Shown: positions 1-8,678, counted from the stretch's first letter. The stretch: 38,169 bases of DNA from a methanogenic archaeon (GCA_902763685.1 CACWTF010000003.1:1-38169), one strand, 5' to 3'. A program made the numbers and translations. The notes: generated by a model from the sequence alone, not told the origin.

Positions 1-185
1 TACAATACTTTATGCCGCTTTGTTCGAGGCTTCTTTGCGCCCCATAAGCAACGCCGACGCGAAACACGCCGCCGTAATAATCAGCACAAAACGACGTCCG
101 CCGAAAAAGCCCAGATATTCCGGCAGTTTCACCGTATGATAGCGGTTGTAGAGGATACCGGCTTCAATACCGCTGACGATACCGG
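1..185 (-). other. Segment resembling bacterial PTS EIIC, probable chimeric junction
   Basis: Read on the minus strand, these bases encode NRYHTVKLPEYLGFFGGRRF and flanking residues. This is the signature of PTS EIIC glucose/N-acetylglucosamine/maltose permeases and is not expected in a FecCD permease. Codons are of enterobacterial type (CTG CCG GAA, CGT CGT, GCG GCG), whereas neighbouring genes use AGG and CTC heavily. The FecCD match stops at about 185-200. The segment is either an assembly or contig-end chimera or a real recombination event; the sequence alone cannot decide. Confidence 0.6.
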
Positions 186-2562
186 CCAGCACGTAATTGA
201 TCGATTTGCCACCCGTCTTCACGGCCAGCAGCATAGTGCATCCGAACGCCAGGAGACCTCCCACGATGGCGGATGCGGCGGTGAGGTAGATGCTCTGGGA
301 AGGGAAAAGTCCGAAGAACGTGAAATCGGCCAGTATCACCGCGACAGCGAAGGTACCGGCACCGGAGGACACACCCATGATGTACGGCTCCACCAGCGGG
401 TTCTTGATGACGGCCTGGTACATCGCTCCTGCCACCGACAGCCCGATTCCCACCGCGATGGTGGCAAGGGCACGCGGGAGCCTCTGGTTGTAGATGAGCA
501 TCTCCTCGTAGGTGAGTCCGTGGCCGCCCTTGCCTATAGCGGATGCCGTGGCGGACAGCGCCTCGCCGACGCCCAAGGTGGTGTGGGATCCGATACACAG
601 GGAGAGGATCGCCATGAAGAGCGTGACCAGGGAACCTATCAGTATAACCGCACGGAGCTTACGCTTGCTCTTTGTGTTGTGGGAATAGTTCTCGCCGAAG
701 AAGTAGACCATTATCCTCCTCTTCAGCTCGGCGAACGGCCTGTCCCACTTCTTTCCGTACTTCAGTACCGCGTAAAGGGCAGCGACCGCTATCACCACGA
801 TTACAACGATTATAAGGAGCAGTTCCCACAGTGGCATGGGCTCGGTTATTTCCGGAGGAGTGTACTCCGCCAGTTTCCCTCCGGAGAAGCCGGTCACACC
901 GTTGTCATCGCTGCGGAACACATAGTTGTCGACCACGGTGACGATGGCCATCGCATACCATTTGTTGTCGAAGGAGAACTTTCCGATGATCTCGCCGGAA
1001 AGGTTCATCTCGTAAAGTTCACGCGAAGAATAGGTCGAAATGTACAGTACTTCGTTGTTAACGAGCGTGGGTGTGGCGTGGGTGGCTCTTAGATATCCCA
1101 CTGTGGAAGAAATCTGTGAATAATTGGCGTCCGTATCGATTTTGAAAATACCTTTGTTACACGCCAGTATTACACCGGTAAAATCATCCGTTACATAACG
1201 TGTCAGCATATTGCATGCATATCCCAGATCGGGCTCATCCATGAAATCTTTGATCTTCGTGAGGGTGTTGCTTGTAGTTTCGAACTTATATAGCATCACA
1301 CTGGATTTGGTGGCATTCATCCCCTGCCCGTCAGAATAGGTCATGAACAGATAGTACCCATCAGCATATCTTACGGGAAGCGGCACATTGCACGCACCTA
1401 TCACATTGCCTTGGGAATCGGTTGTCTGATACACTTTTTCCGAGAGGATCAGGCTTCCGTCCTCACGATTGAGAACGTACATGTAACCATCGTACGCTCC
1501 CGCAAACACATAGTCGTCAATAACTGTCAGAGGCGTGTAATATGCAGGACCCTGCATCTGGTATGACCAAACTAAATCAAGGTTCTGATCGAAACAATAC
1601 ACCATTCCGTTATGGGCCTTGAAGAAGATGCATCCTGAATTGAAAACAATCGCCGCAGGGCCACGACCGTAGGATGATGCATAATCCAAATCCTTTTCGG
1701 GAATGTGTGCGGTCTGAATTACATTGGAGTTGCCTGATCCGGGGCCGATGTGAATGTCAAAAGAAAATACATAGCCTGCGGTCGTCGGGATATAGACTCT
1801 ATCTCCGGCTATGGCAGGGCAAGCCATCTCCATCTGCTGGGAGGTGTAGGTGAAATCCCAAACCACACTTCCTGTTGCAGCATTGAATGCCTTGAGGTGC
1901 CCACCCGTTTTGATAATGGCCATGCCGTCAGCGTATAGCGTACCGCAATAGCACCCATACGCACTCATCGCAGAACCGTCTCCGTGAGTAGCCCATAAGG
2001 GCACCACCTCCTGCGGATTCCGCTCAACGGTCTGATTCACCGAATTCTCTGAATCTCCTGCAATCATGACCCATGCTGTTTTGTACTCGGGACTGACCGT
2101 AGGGACCATACCATCGGGATAGAACCCTACTGCCAATTTGTTCATTGCGTAGAGCCCATCATACTCCGAAGAATCGACAACAATCCATTTGGAGAGGTTG
2201 TTACTCCAATAGTACATGTGCCAGTACGATTCCACGATTACTCCCGTGGTGCCAGGTTCGGTAATGGATCCCCCCGTGACTGCTTTACCGGTCGTACGTA
2301 CAGAAAGGCCATCGATCGTAATCGTGCTGCCGGAGATCGAGCAGGTTTTCCCCGCATCATTCAATGTAGCAATCACAGTAGAGGACAGTTTTGATGACAC
2401 ATGTGTGGGCACCCATTCCGTATGTCCGTTTCCGTAATCTATCAGGAAATCGCCGTGCACATATTCGCTAGAATCAGCATCTGTTTCCGATGAACAATAT
2501 GACACCGCCACTACAGTAAAGACGATGAGCACGGCCAATATAGGGAATGGGCTTACTTTCAT
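10..2562 (-). CDS. Secreted beta-propeller fused to FecCD-type permease, with foreign C-terminal tail
   Basis: About 850 residues. A signal peptide or anchor (1-30) precedes a beta-sandwich-like region (about 35-170) resembling the DUF4430-like modules in the two upstream genes. A PQQ/YncE-like propeller follows (about 180-590, blades with repeated V-W-x-Y and G-x-V-Y/F motifs), then a membrane helix near 600-625. From about 650 there is a FecCD/BtuC-type permease with the family motif RLPRALATIAVG and NPLVEPYIMGVSSGAG, so the gene probably imports an iron chelate or corrinoid. The permease stops about halfway, after NYVLAGI. The last ~55 residues (LYNRYHTVKLPEYLGFFGG, RRFV) look instead like a PTS EIIC glucose-family permease, with bacterial-looking codons, so the end is probably chimeric. 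ATG at 2562 is preferred over GTG at 2571 because GGTGA lies just before it. Stop is TAA. Base composition is more AT-rich than the rest of the window. Confidence 0.75.
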   Translation of the reverse strand: MKVSPFPILAVLIVFTVVAVSYCSSETDADSSEYVHGDFLIDYGNGHTEWVPTHVSSKLSSTVIATLNDAGKTCSISGSTITIDGLSVRTTGKAVTGGSITEPGTTGVIVESYWHMYYWSNNLSKWIVVDSSEYDGLYAMNKLAVGFYPDGMVPTVSPEYKTAWVMIAGDSENSVNQTVERNPQEVVPLWATHGDGSAMSAYGCYCGTLYADGMAIIKTGGHLKAFNAATGSVVWDFTYTSQQMEMACPAIAGDRVYIPTTAGYVFSFDIHIGPGSGNSNVIQTAHIPEKDLDYASSYGRGPAAIVFNSGCIFFKAHNGMVYCFDQNLDLVWSYQMQGPAYYTPLTVIDDYVFAGAYDGYMYVLNREDGSLILSEKVYQTTDSQGNVIGACNVPLPVRYADGYYLFMTYSDGQGMNATKSSVMLYKFETTSNTLTKIKDFMDEPDLGYACNMLTRYVTDDFTGVILACNKGIFKIDTDANYSQISSTVGYLRATHATPTLVNNEVLYISTYSSRELYEMNLSGEIIGKFSFDNKWYAMAIVTVVDNYVFRSDDNGVTGFSGGKLAEYTPPEITEPMPLWELLLIIVVIVVIAVAALYAVLKYGKKWDRPFAELKRRIMVYFFGENYSHNTKSKRKLRAVILIGSLVTLFMAILSLCIGSHTTLGVGEALSATASAIGKGGHGLTYEEMLIYNQRLPRALATIAVGIGLSVAGAMYQAVIKNPLVEPYIMGVSSGAGTFAVAVILADFTFFGLFPSQSIYLTAASAIVGGLLAFGCTMLLAVKTGGKSINYVLAGIVSGIEAGILYNRYHTVKLPEYLGFFGGRRFVLIITAACFASALLMGRKEASNKAA

Positions 2563-2563
2563 C

Positions 2564-4006
2564 TCACTCACCGAATCCCAAATGGCTTGTATATTTCAGA
2601 TAGTCCTGATAGTCATCACCGATGGCGTTGGGGATTACGACACCATCCGTAAACGCATCAGGGTTGACGATCCTGGCCACGAGTTCGGTCAACTGTGCGA
2701 TCCTCGGGCCGGAACGCTGTGCCATCTCCCCTAGTCCGTCAGCGAAAAGGTAGATTTTGCCGTTGGTATAAGCATCCGTGTTCTTCCACTCATCGGATAA
2801 AGCATTAAGCATCTCATCATAGCTACCAACGGGATATTTCCCATAATCGAATATGATTATGCAAGAGGGGTTCGTGTCCATTATTATGGATGGAGTTACG
2901 TTACGCCATCCAGTCTTAGGTGTTTTGCTTGGCCATACAGGATCGTTGATGGCATTAGAACCATTCATTTTGTACAGCATATCGTTCACATAGGTCCCTG
3001 TACCCGCAATGAACGGAGAGGGGTCTGAACTCAGCGTAACGAGGGTCTTGTATCCCTCGTTCGCATTGGTTAGTGCGATAAGGGTATCGAGTGCGATGTC
3101 GATCTGTGAGGCCAGATATGCTGCACGCAATTCGTAATTCATCGCAGTTCCCACGATGAATATGTTATTGAGAACGGTCTCGAGGTCGGCCCCATCATAG
3201 ATAACCACGGAATTGACATTGGAATTCCGCAAAGAACTCGCCACGGTTACATGAGAATATGCTGAAGCATCGCAGAATACCATGTCAGCATGAGCATGCA
3301 GAATAGCTTCGTAACTAGGATCCGTATATGTTCCTACAACATCAATCGTATGCTCTGCCTTCCCCTTAGCTATGATTGATGGATAATTGCTGGAGTCGTC
3401 CGTACCGATGATGATATCTGCAGCATCCATGGCACCAACCAATTCAGTACATACGGGGGACAGGGTTACTAGGGAATGAGGCATGGAATAACCGTAGATC
3501 GAAGTTGCGGTAGCATCCACGCCGATGGTGGGTTTACCATCCGTTTCGGTATATGCCCATGAAATCAGGGTGTAATCGGATGCGTTTATTGAATAGGTGT
3601 CGCTCTTCACATAATCGTACTTGCCTTTCTCGATGTACCAAAGGTCCCAGGTATGCTGGGCATCGTTGGAAGTCACGGTTTCTCCATCATCTATACCGGT
3701 CAGAACCCCATCTGTGAAGATAGGCGTTGTACTGTAGTGGGAATCGCAGGCCTTATTCAGCAATTCGACCGGATCGTCTGTCTCGCTGAAACTGATGTTT
3801 GTCCAAACAGTTTTGTAATTCCCGAAATCTATAACGACTCCCTCAGATTGGTATTGGGTCGCATTTGCTCCCAAACCATGTATAAGAAAAGTCGTACATC
3901 CCCCGATTAATATGACCGCGATGGTTAGTAACACCTTTACGCGAATGATACGGTTTCCAGCATCCGTCGAAACACGGTCCCTACTAATCCAGGAATTGTC
4001 CACCAT
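2564..4006 (-). CDS. ABC transporter substrate-binding protein (BtuF/FecB-like) with N-terminal DUF4430-like domain
   Basis: About 480 residues. An N-terminal hydrophobic segment (around residues 25-45) directs export or anchoring. Residues ~55-165 form a beta-rich module that starts GVVIDFGNYKTVW, like the modules in both neighbouring genes. Residues ~170-450 match class III periplasmic binding proteins of the BtuF/FecB/TroA fold, with SLVTLSPVCTELV, DIIIGTDDSSNYP, and ADMVFCDAS followed by the long linker helix. It would capture a corrinoid, haem or iron chelate outside the membrane and hand it to the permease encoded next. The upstream GTG at 4015 is an alternative start to the ATG at 4006. 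It overlaps the start region of the downstream gene by a few bases. The ATPase subunit is not in the window. Substrate is inferred from family only. Confidence 0.75.
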   Translation of the reverse strand: MVDNSWISRDRVSTDAGNRIIRVKVLLTIAVILIGGCTTFLIHGLGANATQYQSEGVVIDFGNYKTVWTNISFSETDDPVELLNKACDSHYSTTPIFTDGVLTGIDDGETVTSNDAQHTWDLWYIEKGKYDYVKSDTYSINASDYTLISWAYTETDGKPTIGVDATATSIYGYSMPHSLVTLSPVCTELVGAMDAADIIIGTDDSSNYPSIIAKGKAEHTIDVVGTYTDPSYEAILHAHADMVFCDASAYSHVTVASSLRNSNVNSVVIYDGADLETVLNNIFIVGTAMNYELRAAYLASQIDIALDTLIALTNANEGYKTLVTLSSDPSPFIAGTGTYVNDMLYKMNGSNAINDPVWPSKTPKTGWRNVTPSIIMDTNPSCIIIFDYGKYPVGSYDEMLNALSDEWKNTDAYTNGKIYLFADGLGEMAQRSGPRIAQLTELVARIVNPDAFTDGVVIPNAIGDDYQDYLKYTSHLGFGE

Positions 4007-4024
4007 CTTTTTCACAACAAGTGG

Positions 4025-4046
4025 ATGACGGTCTTGCGACCGTCAT
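4025..4046. promoter_or_regulatory. Perfect 9-bp hairpin between surface-protein and binding-protein genes
   Basis: ATGACGGTC, loop TTGC, GACCGTCAT. It fills the short gap between the stop at 4054 and the next start at 4006/4015. There is no T-tract after it, so it looks more like an RNA-processing or partial-attenuation element that would let the first gene be expressed above the two downstream ones. Confidence 0.6.
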
Positions 4047-4053
4047 TAAATGT

Positions 4054-5136
4054 TTAATGGCTCTTCGGCTTTGCAGCGAACACTACTGCAATGAGCACAG
4101 CCACGAAAATGGCAACTGCACCGACAATAAGTATGTTGTTGTTCTCGGAGGAGTCGTCAGAACCGCTGGGAGATTCGGAAGGTGCAGGGATCCAATAGTA
4201 CCCATACATCGAATCTCCGGCCTTGGAGTACTTGCTGACTTCCTCAGCAGGAGGTTCTGTGAATAAGTATTCGCCATAAGTAACTGAACATACCTTGCCC
4301 TCAGTTGCAGAATTGGTCTGCTCCCATGAAGAACCGTCAGCGTAGAACTGACCGAAGGTATAATGTCCAGGGGATCCCCAAGTTCCGACGTCGGTGTAAG
4401 TAAATCCGCCTGCAGTTATGGAGACGATTCCCCAGTTAGAACCCCACTTTCCAACGGTAACAGTGAATCCCTGTGCCTCTGCCCCTTTGATCATAGCACT
4501 GGAGTATGAATCAGCACTTATGTCGAACTGTGTAGAGGTTACCCATTTGCTGAAGGAGTGTCCGTCGCCATCTTTGAGATCGAAGAAGATGCGGTACTCG
4601 ACAGGGTTAAAAGTCGGTGCAACAGTCCAATATGAAGCACTTGCACCCATAGCGTTCTCCAGGTACTTTCCAACCTCATCGCCGGTAGGGGCGGTGAATT
4701 TGTACTCATTGTAGGAAATCACATATGCAGTGGACTCGCCCAGACTGGAAGGTTTCCATCCGTTATCATAATGTGCGACGGAGAAGGTCTTGTATCCATC
4801 GGTCTGGAAGGTTCCGGTCTTTGCATAAGTATGTTCACCATCGTTCAGAGAGACAAGCATCTTGCTGGTTGGTGAAGAGTATTCGAAAGTGTAGCCGACT
4901 GCGGTTAACGCAGCAGTTAGTGCTTCCTTGTATAGAGCACTACTGGGTTCTGTTCCGGCGACCTCTACATCGGGAAGACGTTTGGAGAGGCTGCTCGAAC
5001 CATCCTTAAGTTCAAGGTAAAATGAATATGTAAGTGTACTGTCGGTTGCTGCAGACTCATCAGATTCTGCCATAACCACAAATGATGAAATGCAGAACAT
5101 CGCCACTGCAGCGATTGCGAGTGTTTTCTTAAACAT
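4054..5136 (-). CDS. Exported twin-repeat (DUF4430-like) surface protein with C-terminal anchor
   Basis: About 360 residues from ATG 5136, chosen because GGGAGGAAA lies just upstream; the longer open frame has no such site. It has a signal peptide (FKKTLAIAAVAMFCISSFVV), then two related modules: residues ~30-170 starting YSFYLELKDGSSSLSKRL, and ~180-315 starting YRIFFDLKDGDGHSFSKWV. Each module ends with a Y-N/G-E-Y-x-F-x-E/A-P motif. A Ser/Asp-rich linker and one hydrophobic helix follow, ending in AAKPKSH, so the protein is anchored facing outward. The modules resemble DUF4430 (transcobalamin C-terminal-like) domains, which suggests ligand binding, perhaps a cobamide. First gene of the operon. 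Function is inferred from the module and the transporter neighbours. Confidence 0.75.
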   Translation of the reverse strand: MFKKTLAIAAVAMFCISSFVVMAESDESAATDSTLTYSFYLELKDGSSSLSKRLPDVEVAGTEPSSALYKEALTAALTAVGYTFEYSSPTSKMLVSLNDGEHTYAKTGTFQTDGYKTFSVAHYDNGWKPSSLGESTAYVISYNEYKFTAPTGDEVGKYLENAMGASASYWTVAPTFNPVEYRIFFDLKDGDGHSFSKWVTSTQFDISADSYSSAMIKGAEAQGFTVTVGKWGSNWGIVSITAGGFTYTDVGTWGSPGHYTFGQFYADGSSWEQTNSATEGKVCSVTYGEYLFTEPPAEEVSKYSKAGDSMYGYYWIPAPSESPSGSDDSSENNNILIVGAVAIFVAVLIAVVFAAKPKSH

Positions 5137-5142
5137 CAAATT

Positions 5143-5150
5143 TCCTCCCT
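5143..5150 (-). promoter_or_regulatory. Strong ribosome binding site deciding the 5136 start
   Basis: On the minus strand GGGAGGAAATTTG precedes the ATG. It is one of the few textbook Shine-Dalgarno sequences before a first gene in this window, where most first genes look leaderless. Confidence 0.75.
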
Positions 5151-5167
5151 TTGGACTTATTGTCCAA
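5151..5167. promoter_or_regulatory. Inverted repeat in the leader of the surface operon
   Basis: TTGGAC-TTATT-GTCCAA sits just upstream of the ribosome binding site and downstream of a minus-strand TATA-like stretch (around 5190-5203, ATATTTTTATAAG). Its place near the start of transcription suits a repressor operator or a small leader hairpin. Confidence 0.5.
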
Positions 5168-5250
5168 TGGATAAAACGAAAACAACGAGAACTTATAAAA
5201 ATATTTGGAGAACCCATCCAATAGTTAAAAATTAACCCTTATAAAATGTA

Positions 5251-5276
5251 CCTGCACACCATCCAAGGTGTGCAGG
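5251..5276 (-). terminator. Perfect 10-bp hairpin downstream of ramA
   Basis: CCTGCACACC, loop ATCCAA, GGTGTGCAGG, nine bases past the ramA stop. On the minus strand a T-rich stretch (TACATTTTAT) follows. It probably ends or stabilises the ramA transcript and insulates the surface operon. Confidence 0.65.
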
Positions 5277-5285
5277 TTTTTGGTT

Positions 5286-6911
5286 TCACATCAGGATTTC
5301 GAATCCGTCGAGGTGAAGGAGCTTGTCCTTGCACTCCCTCTCGCAGTGCCTGCATGCGGTTCCTGCACACCTGTCGGACATCACGGTGGCGATGGACCCT
5401 CCGTCGCAGGGATCGAGGGACAGTGCCTTCTCGGGACACCTGCGTACGCACTTGCCGCAGAGGTGGCAGCCCTCGACCTTCCCTTTCAGGAAGGTACCGG
5501 TGGGCACGGTCTTGACGGGTGCGACCTCTGTATCGGGCAGGTCGGCCTTGGCGAGCCTCTTGACGGTGACGTTCTCCTTGGGCTTACCGAGAGGAGGCAG
5601 CTGGTACATCTCGAGCATCTCGTCGTACATGGACATCGGCATACCGGTGCACCAGACGGAGTACTCGATGGAGTAGAGGTTCTTGAAGACCTCCGAGGTG
5701 GCGAACATGCAGTGCTCCGCCTTGAGCTTCTCGGCGAAGGCACGGAGGGTGTCGAGATCCATCTGTCCCAGAGCGATCTTACGGGCCATCTCGATGGAGG
5801 TGTTTCCGAACTGGATGAGGTGCTCCGCTCCGGGAACGACCATACCGATTCCGAGTGCCTTGATGGCATCCACGTAGAGTCCGGACGCTCCGGACATGTA
5901 GGCGGTCTTGACGTCGCCGGTCCACATGCCTGCGGTCCTGAGGAGGGTGAGGAATCCTGCCCTCATGGCTCCGATAGCCTTTCCTGCCTCGTCCACGTCG
6001 TGGGAGTTGATGTAGATGCCATCCTGCAGGTGGAGGAGTCCGTCGGCGGTCTTGATCTCGGGAGGCACGATGATGCCTGCCTTCATACCGCAGTCGAGGG
6101 CGGCGACGGTTCCGGTACCGGTGATTCCGATGGCCTTCATCTTTCCCTTCCTTACGACCTTGCCGGTGAGGGGGTCGATGACATCTCCCTTCTGGGGGAT
6201 CATGGACTCGTCGAGAACTGTGCACTCCCATCCGTCCTCCACGATGTTGACGTCGGAGATGGCTCCGGGTGCAGCGAGCATTCCCTTCTCGATCTCCTGT
6301 CCCTCCATGGCGGGTCCGGCGGCCGCGGAACCGGTGAAGATCCTTCCGTCGCCGCAGATGAGTGCCATTTCGGCGTTGGTTCCGTAATCGACGACCAGAG
6401 CGGGCTCCTTGGATTCGTGCACGTTGGTCATGAGGAGCATGGCGATCGCATCGGCTCCGATCTCGTGCCTAACTGCGGGAGGGATGATGACCTCGGCGTT
6501 GGGCATTCCCTTGAGACCCATGTCGCTTGCTTTGAGGACCGCTCCGTTCCTCTCGATCTTCTTGACGCCGAGGGTCTTGAGCATGTTCTCCCCGGCGAAG
6601 GCGAGGTCCCTGATCTCGATGTTCTGGAAGAGGGACATCTGGAAGGTGTTACCGCAGACTCCGACCCTCTTGACCTTGGAAAGGTCGATGCCCAGGTTGG
6701 CGAAGAGTGAGTTCGCACAGGTGACGATGAGCTTGTTGGCCACATCCGCTCCGGATTTCATGGCGAAGTTGACGTGGTCGATGACGTTCATTCCGGGGAT
6801 AGGGTGCCTCTGGGTGATGGCGGTGGCAACGGTCTTGCCGGTGTCCATTTCGATTGCCTGACAGCGGAGACCGCTGGTTCCGATGTCGAGTGCGATTGCG
6901 TAATCGGTCAT
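5286..6911 (-). CDS. ramA: RamA-type corrinoid protein reductive activase
   Basis: 541 residues from ATG 6911. RamA uses ATP hydrolysis to reduce inactive Co(II) corrinoid proteins of methylamine and methanol methyltransferases to Co(I), in the cytoplasm. The N-terminus is an actin-like ASKHA ATPase fold (AIALDIGTSGLRCQ), followed by the DUF4445-type core with VVDYGTNAEMALICGDG and FTGSAAAGPAMEGQEI. The C-terminal ~60 residues carry two ferredoxin-like motifs: CHLCGKCVRRCP, then a second cysteine set CAGTACRHCEREC. A minus-strand TATA box at 6931-6942 lies about 26 nt from the ATG, so the transcript is probably leaderless; the longer upstream frame is not needed. The methyltransferase genes it would serve are outside the window. 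A related corrinoid activase of another methyltransferase is possible, but the 2x[4Fe-4S] tail fits RamA well. Confidence 0.9.
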   Translation of the reverse strand: MTDYAIALDIGTSGLRCQAIEMDTGKTVATAITQRHPIPGMNVIDHVNFAMKSGADVANKLIVTCANSLFANLGIDLSKVKRVGVCGNTFQMSLFQNIEIRDLAFAGENMLKTLGVKKIERNGAVLKASDMGLKGMPNAEVIIPPAVRHEIGADAIAMLLMTNVHESKEPALVVDYGTNAEMALICGDGRIFTGSAAAGPAMEGQEIEKGMLAAPGAISDVNIVEDGWECTVLDESMIPQKGDVIDPLTGKVVRKGKMKAIGITGTGTVAALDCGMKAGIIVPPEIKTADGLLHLQDGIYINSHDVDEAGKAIGAMRAGFLTLLRTAGMWTGDVKTAYMSGASGLYVDAIKALGIGMVVPGAEHLIQFGNTSIEMARKIALGQMDLDTLRAFAEKLKAEHCMFATSEVFKNLYSIEYSVWCTGMPMSMYDEMLEMYQLPPLGKPKENVTVKRLAKADLPDTEVAPVKTVPTGTFLKGKVEGCHLCGKCVRRCPEKALSLDPCDGGSIATVMSDRCAGTACRHCERECKDKLLHLDGFEILM

Positions 6912-7246
6912 ACGGCGAGTATCGGAATCCCTTATTATAGAATTAACTGGGCTGGGTGTGGGGTATGCTGAGGACGACCGCTGTATCGGACGTGTGACCC
7001 ACGCCCGGGATCCCCCGCAACGATGCATGACCTCCAGCTTCTGGAAAACAGGGCCTCCCGCTTCGGGAAAACGGTGAATCGCAGATTGTTCCTGTTCTCG
7101 ATCTCGGGATTCGACCGGGATCTAACAGACTGTGTTGATCCCAACAGGGTCATCCTCGTCGGTCCCGAGACCATCCTGCCGTGCAAACCCCTGCCCAGCC
7201 TCCGCTGACCGCCATTGCCAAATATCCATATCGGGATACCCGCGGC
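6912..7246. other. Divergent intergenic region between ramA and aminopeptidase
   Basis: 335 bases. The ramA end has a minus-strand TATA box (TTCTATAATAAG, 6931-6942). The other end has a plus-strand AAATATCC at 7220-7227, about 25 nt before the aminopeptidase ATG. The ~270 bases between hold only short open frames with no recognisable product. No tRNA or riboswitch fold was recognised. Confidence 0.6.
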
Positions 7247-8668
7247 ATGGTAAAGAAAGACGACAAGACCAAAGGTCAGAAACTGGAAGAGGAGCTCCTC
7301 ATCAAATCGGAGATCGTCGGATCCAAGGACGACGGCCTCCTGGAGGAAGCCCAGGGCTACGGGGAGGAATACAAACAGTTCCTCTGCCACAAGACCGAAC
7401 GCGAGATCGTGGACTACACCGTGCCGATCGTCGAGAAACTCGGATACAAGAAGTTCGTGCCCGGCACCAAATACAAACCCGGCCAGAAGGTCTATTTCGT
7501 CAACAGGAACAAGAACCTCATCACCATGACCTTCGGAAAGAGGCCGCTGGTCGAGGGAGTCAGGATCAGCGTCGCACACGCCGACAGCCCCCGTCTCGAC
7601 TTCAAGCCCAATCCCCTTTTCGAAGCGGACGACATGGCCTACTTCAAGACCCACTACTACGGCGGCATCAAGAAGTACCAGTGGACCACCATCCCCCTCT
7701 CCCTGCACGGAGTGGTCACCCTCACCAACGGCAGCACCGTGAAGGTCACCATCGGCGAGGACGATTCCGATCCCTCCTTCTGCATCACCGACCTGCTCAT
7801 CCACCTCGCCTACGACCAGGTGCAGAAACCCGCCGCCAAGGTCATCGACGGAGAGCAGCTCAACATCCTCATCGGTTCCTGGCCCTTCAAGGACGACAAG
7901 GTCTCCCAGAAGGTCAAGCTGAACATCATGAACATCCTCCACGAGAAGTACGGCATCACCGAGGCCGACTTCCAGTCCGCGGAGCTGTGTGCCTGCCCCG
8001 CGTACCGCCCCCGCGACTTCGGACTCGACAGGTCGCTCATCGGTGCGTACGGTCAGGACGACAAGGTCTGCTGCTTCGCACAGTTCAAGGCCGAGACCGA
8101 GACCCAGAAGCCCGAGTTCACTTCCATGATGGTCTTCGCCGACAAGGAGGAGACCGGTTCCGACGGACCCACCGGGATGAGGTCGGTGTTCTGGAGGGAC
8201 TTCCTCGAGGATGTCGCTTCCGCATGGGGATACCCCATCAGGCACGTGCTCAGGAACTCCCTCTGCCTCTCCTGCGACGTCAATGCGGGAGTGGACCCCG
8301 CATGGCCGGAGGTATTCGAGAGCAGGAACTGCTCCTACATCGGAAGGGGTCCCGTCGTTTCCAAATATACCGGAAGCAGGGGAAAGTACTCCACCAACGA
8401 TGCTTCCGCCGAGACCATGAGCTACCTCAGGAAGATCCTCGAGGATGCCAAGATCCCCTGGCAGGTAGGCGAACTCGGCAAGATCGACGTCGGAGGCGGA
8501 GGAACCATCGCTTCCGAGATATCCGTCCACAACCTGGATACCATCGATATGGGTGTCCCCGTGCTCTCCATGCACGCACCCCTCGAGGTCACCTCGAAGG
8601 TCGACGACTATCTCCTCTACAAGGCCATGAAGGCGTTCTTCGCCTGCAAGGACCCCAAGGATTTCTGA
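7247..8668 (+). CDS. M18 family zinc aminopeptidase
   Basis: 473 residues. It is a cytoplasmic metallopeptidase that removes N-terminal (often acidic) residues from peptides. Family features are VAHADSPRLDFKPNP (metal-binding His and Asp), DKEETGSDGP (the catalytic Glu pair) and a C-terminal VPVLSMHAPLEV with the last metal His. Length fits M18 (about 430-480). ATG 7247 was chosen because the TATA-like element at 7220-7227 places transcription start right at it; the upstream in-frame extension has no family content. Monocistronic, divergent from ramA, with its own terminator. Exact substrate preference cannot be read from sequence. Confidence 0.88.
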   Translation: MVKKDDKTKGQKLEEELLIKSEIVGSKDDGLLEEAQGYGEEYKQFLCHKTEREIVDYTVPIVEKLGYKKFVPGTKYKPGQKVYFVNRNKNLITMTFGKRPLVEGVRISVAHADSPRLDFKPNPLFEADDMAYFKTHYYGGIKKYQWTTIPLSLHGVVTLTNGSTVKVTIGEDDSDPSFCITDLLIHLAYDQVQKPAAKVIDGEQLNILIGSWPFKDDKVSQKVKLNIMNILHEKYGITEADFQSAELCACPAYRPRDFGLDRSLIGAYGQDDKVCCFAQFKAETETQKPEFTSMMVFADKEETGSDGPTGMRSVFWRDFLEDVASAWGYPIRHVLRNSLCLSCDVNAGVDPAWPEVFESRNCSYIGRGPVVSKYTGSRGKYSTNDASAETMSYLRKILEDAKIPWQVGELGKIDVGGGGTIASEISVHNLDTIDMGVPVLSMHAPLEVTSKVDDYLLYKAMKAFFACKDPKDF

Positions 8669-8678
8669 AACCTCAAAG

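Noticed and set aside
5268-6710. 480-codon plus-strand frame over ramA
   Set aside because: Antisense shadow; ramA has clear ATPase and ferredoxin motifs and the shadow has none.
7023-7208. 61-codon plus-strand frame in the ramA/peptidase gap
   Set aside because: No ribosome binding site, promoter or family similarity; kept only as non-coding gap.
6935-8575. Long open frame (546 codons) antisense to the M18 aminopeptidase
   Set aside because: No family features and low-complexity Gly/Leu/Val/Asp composition typical of antisense of GC-rich codons; the plus-strand peptidase has all its catalytic motifs.
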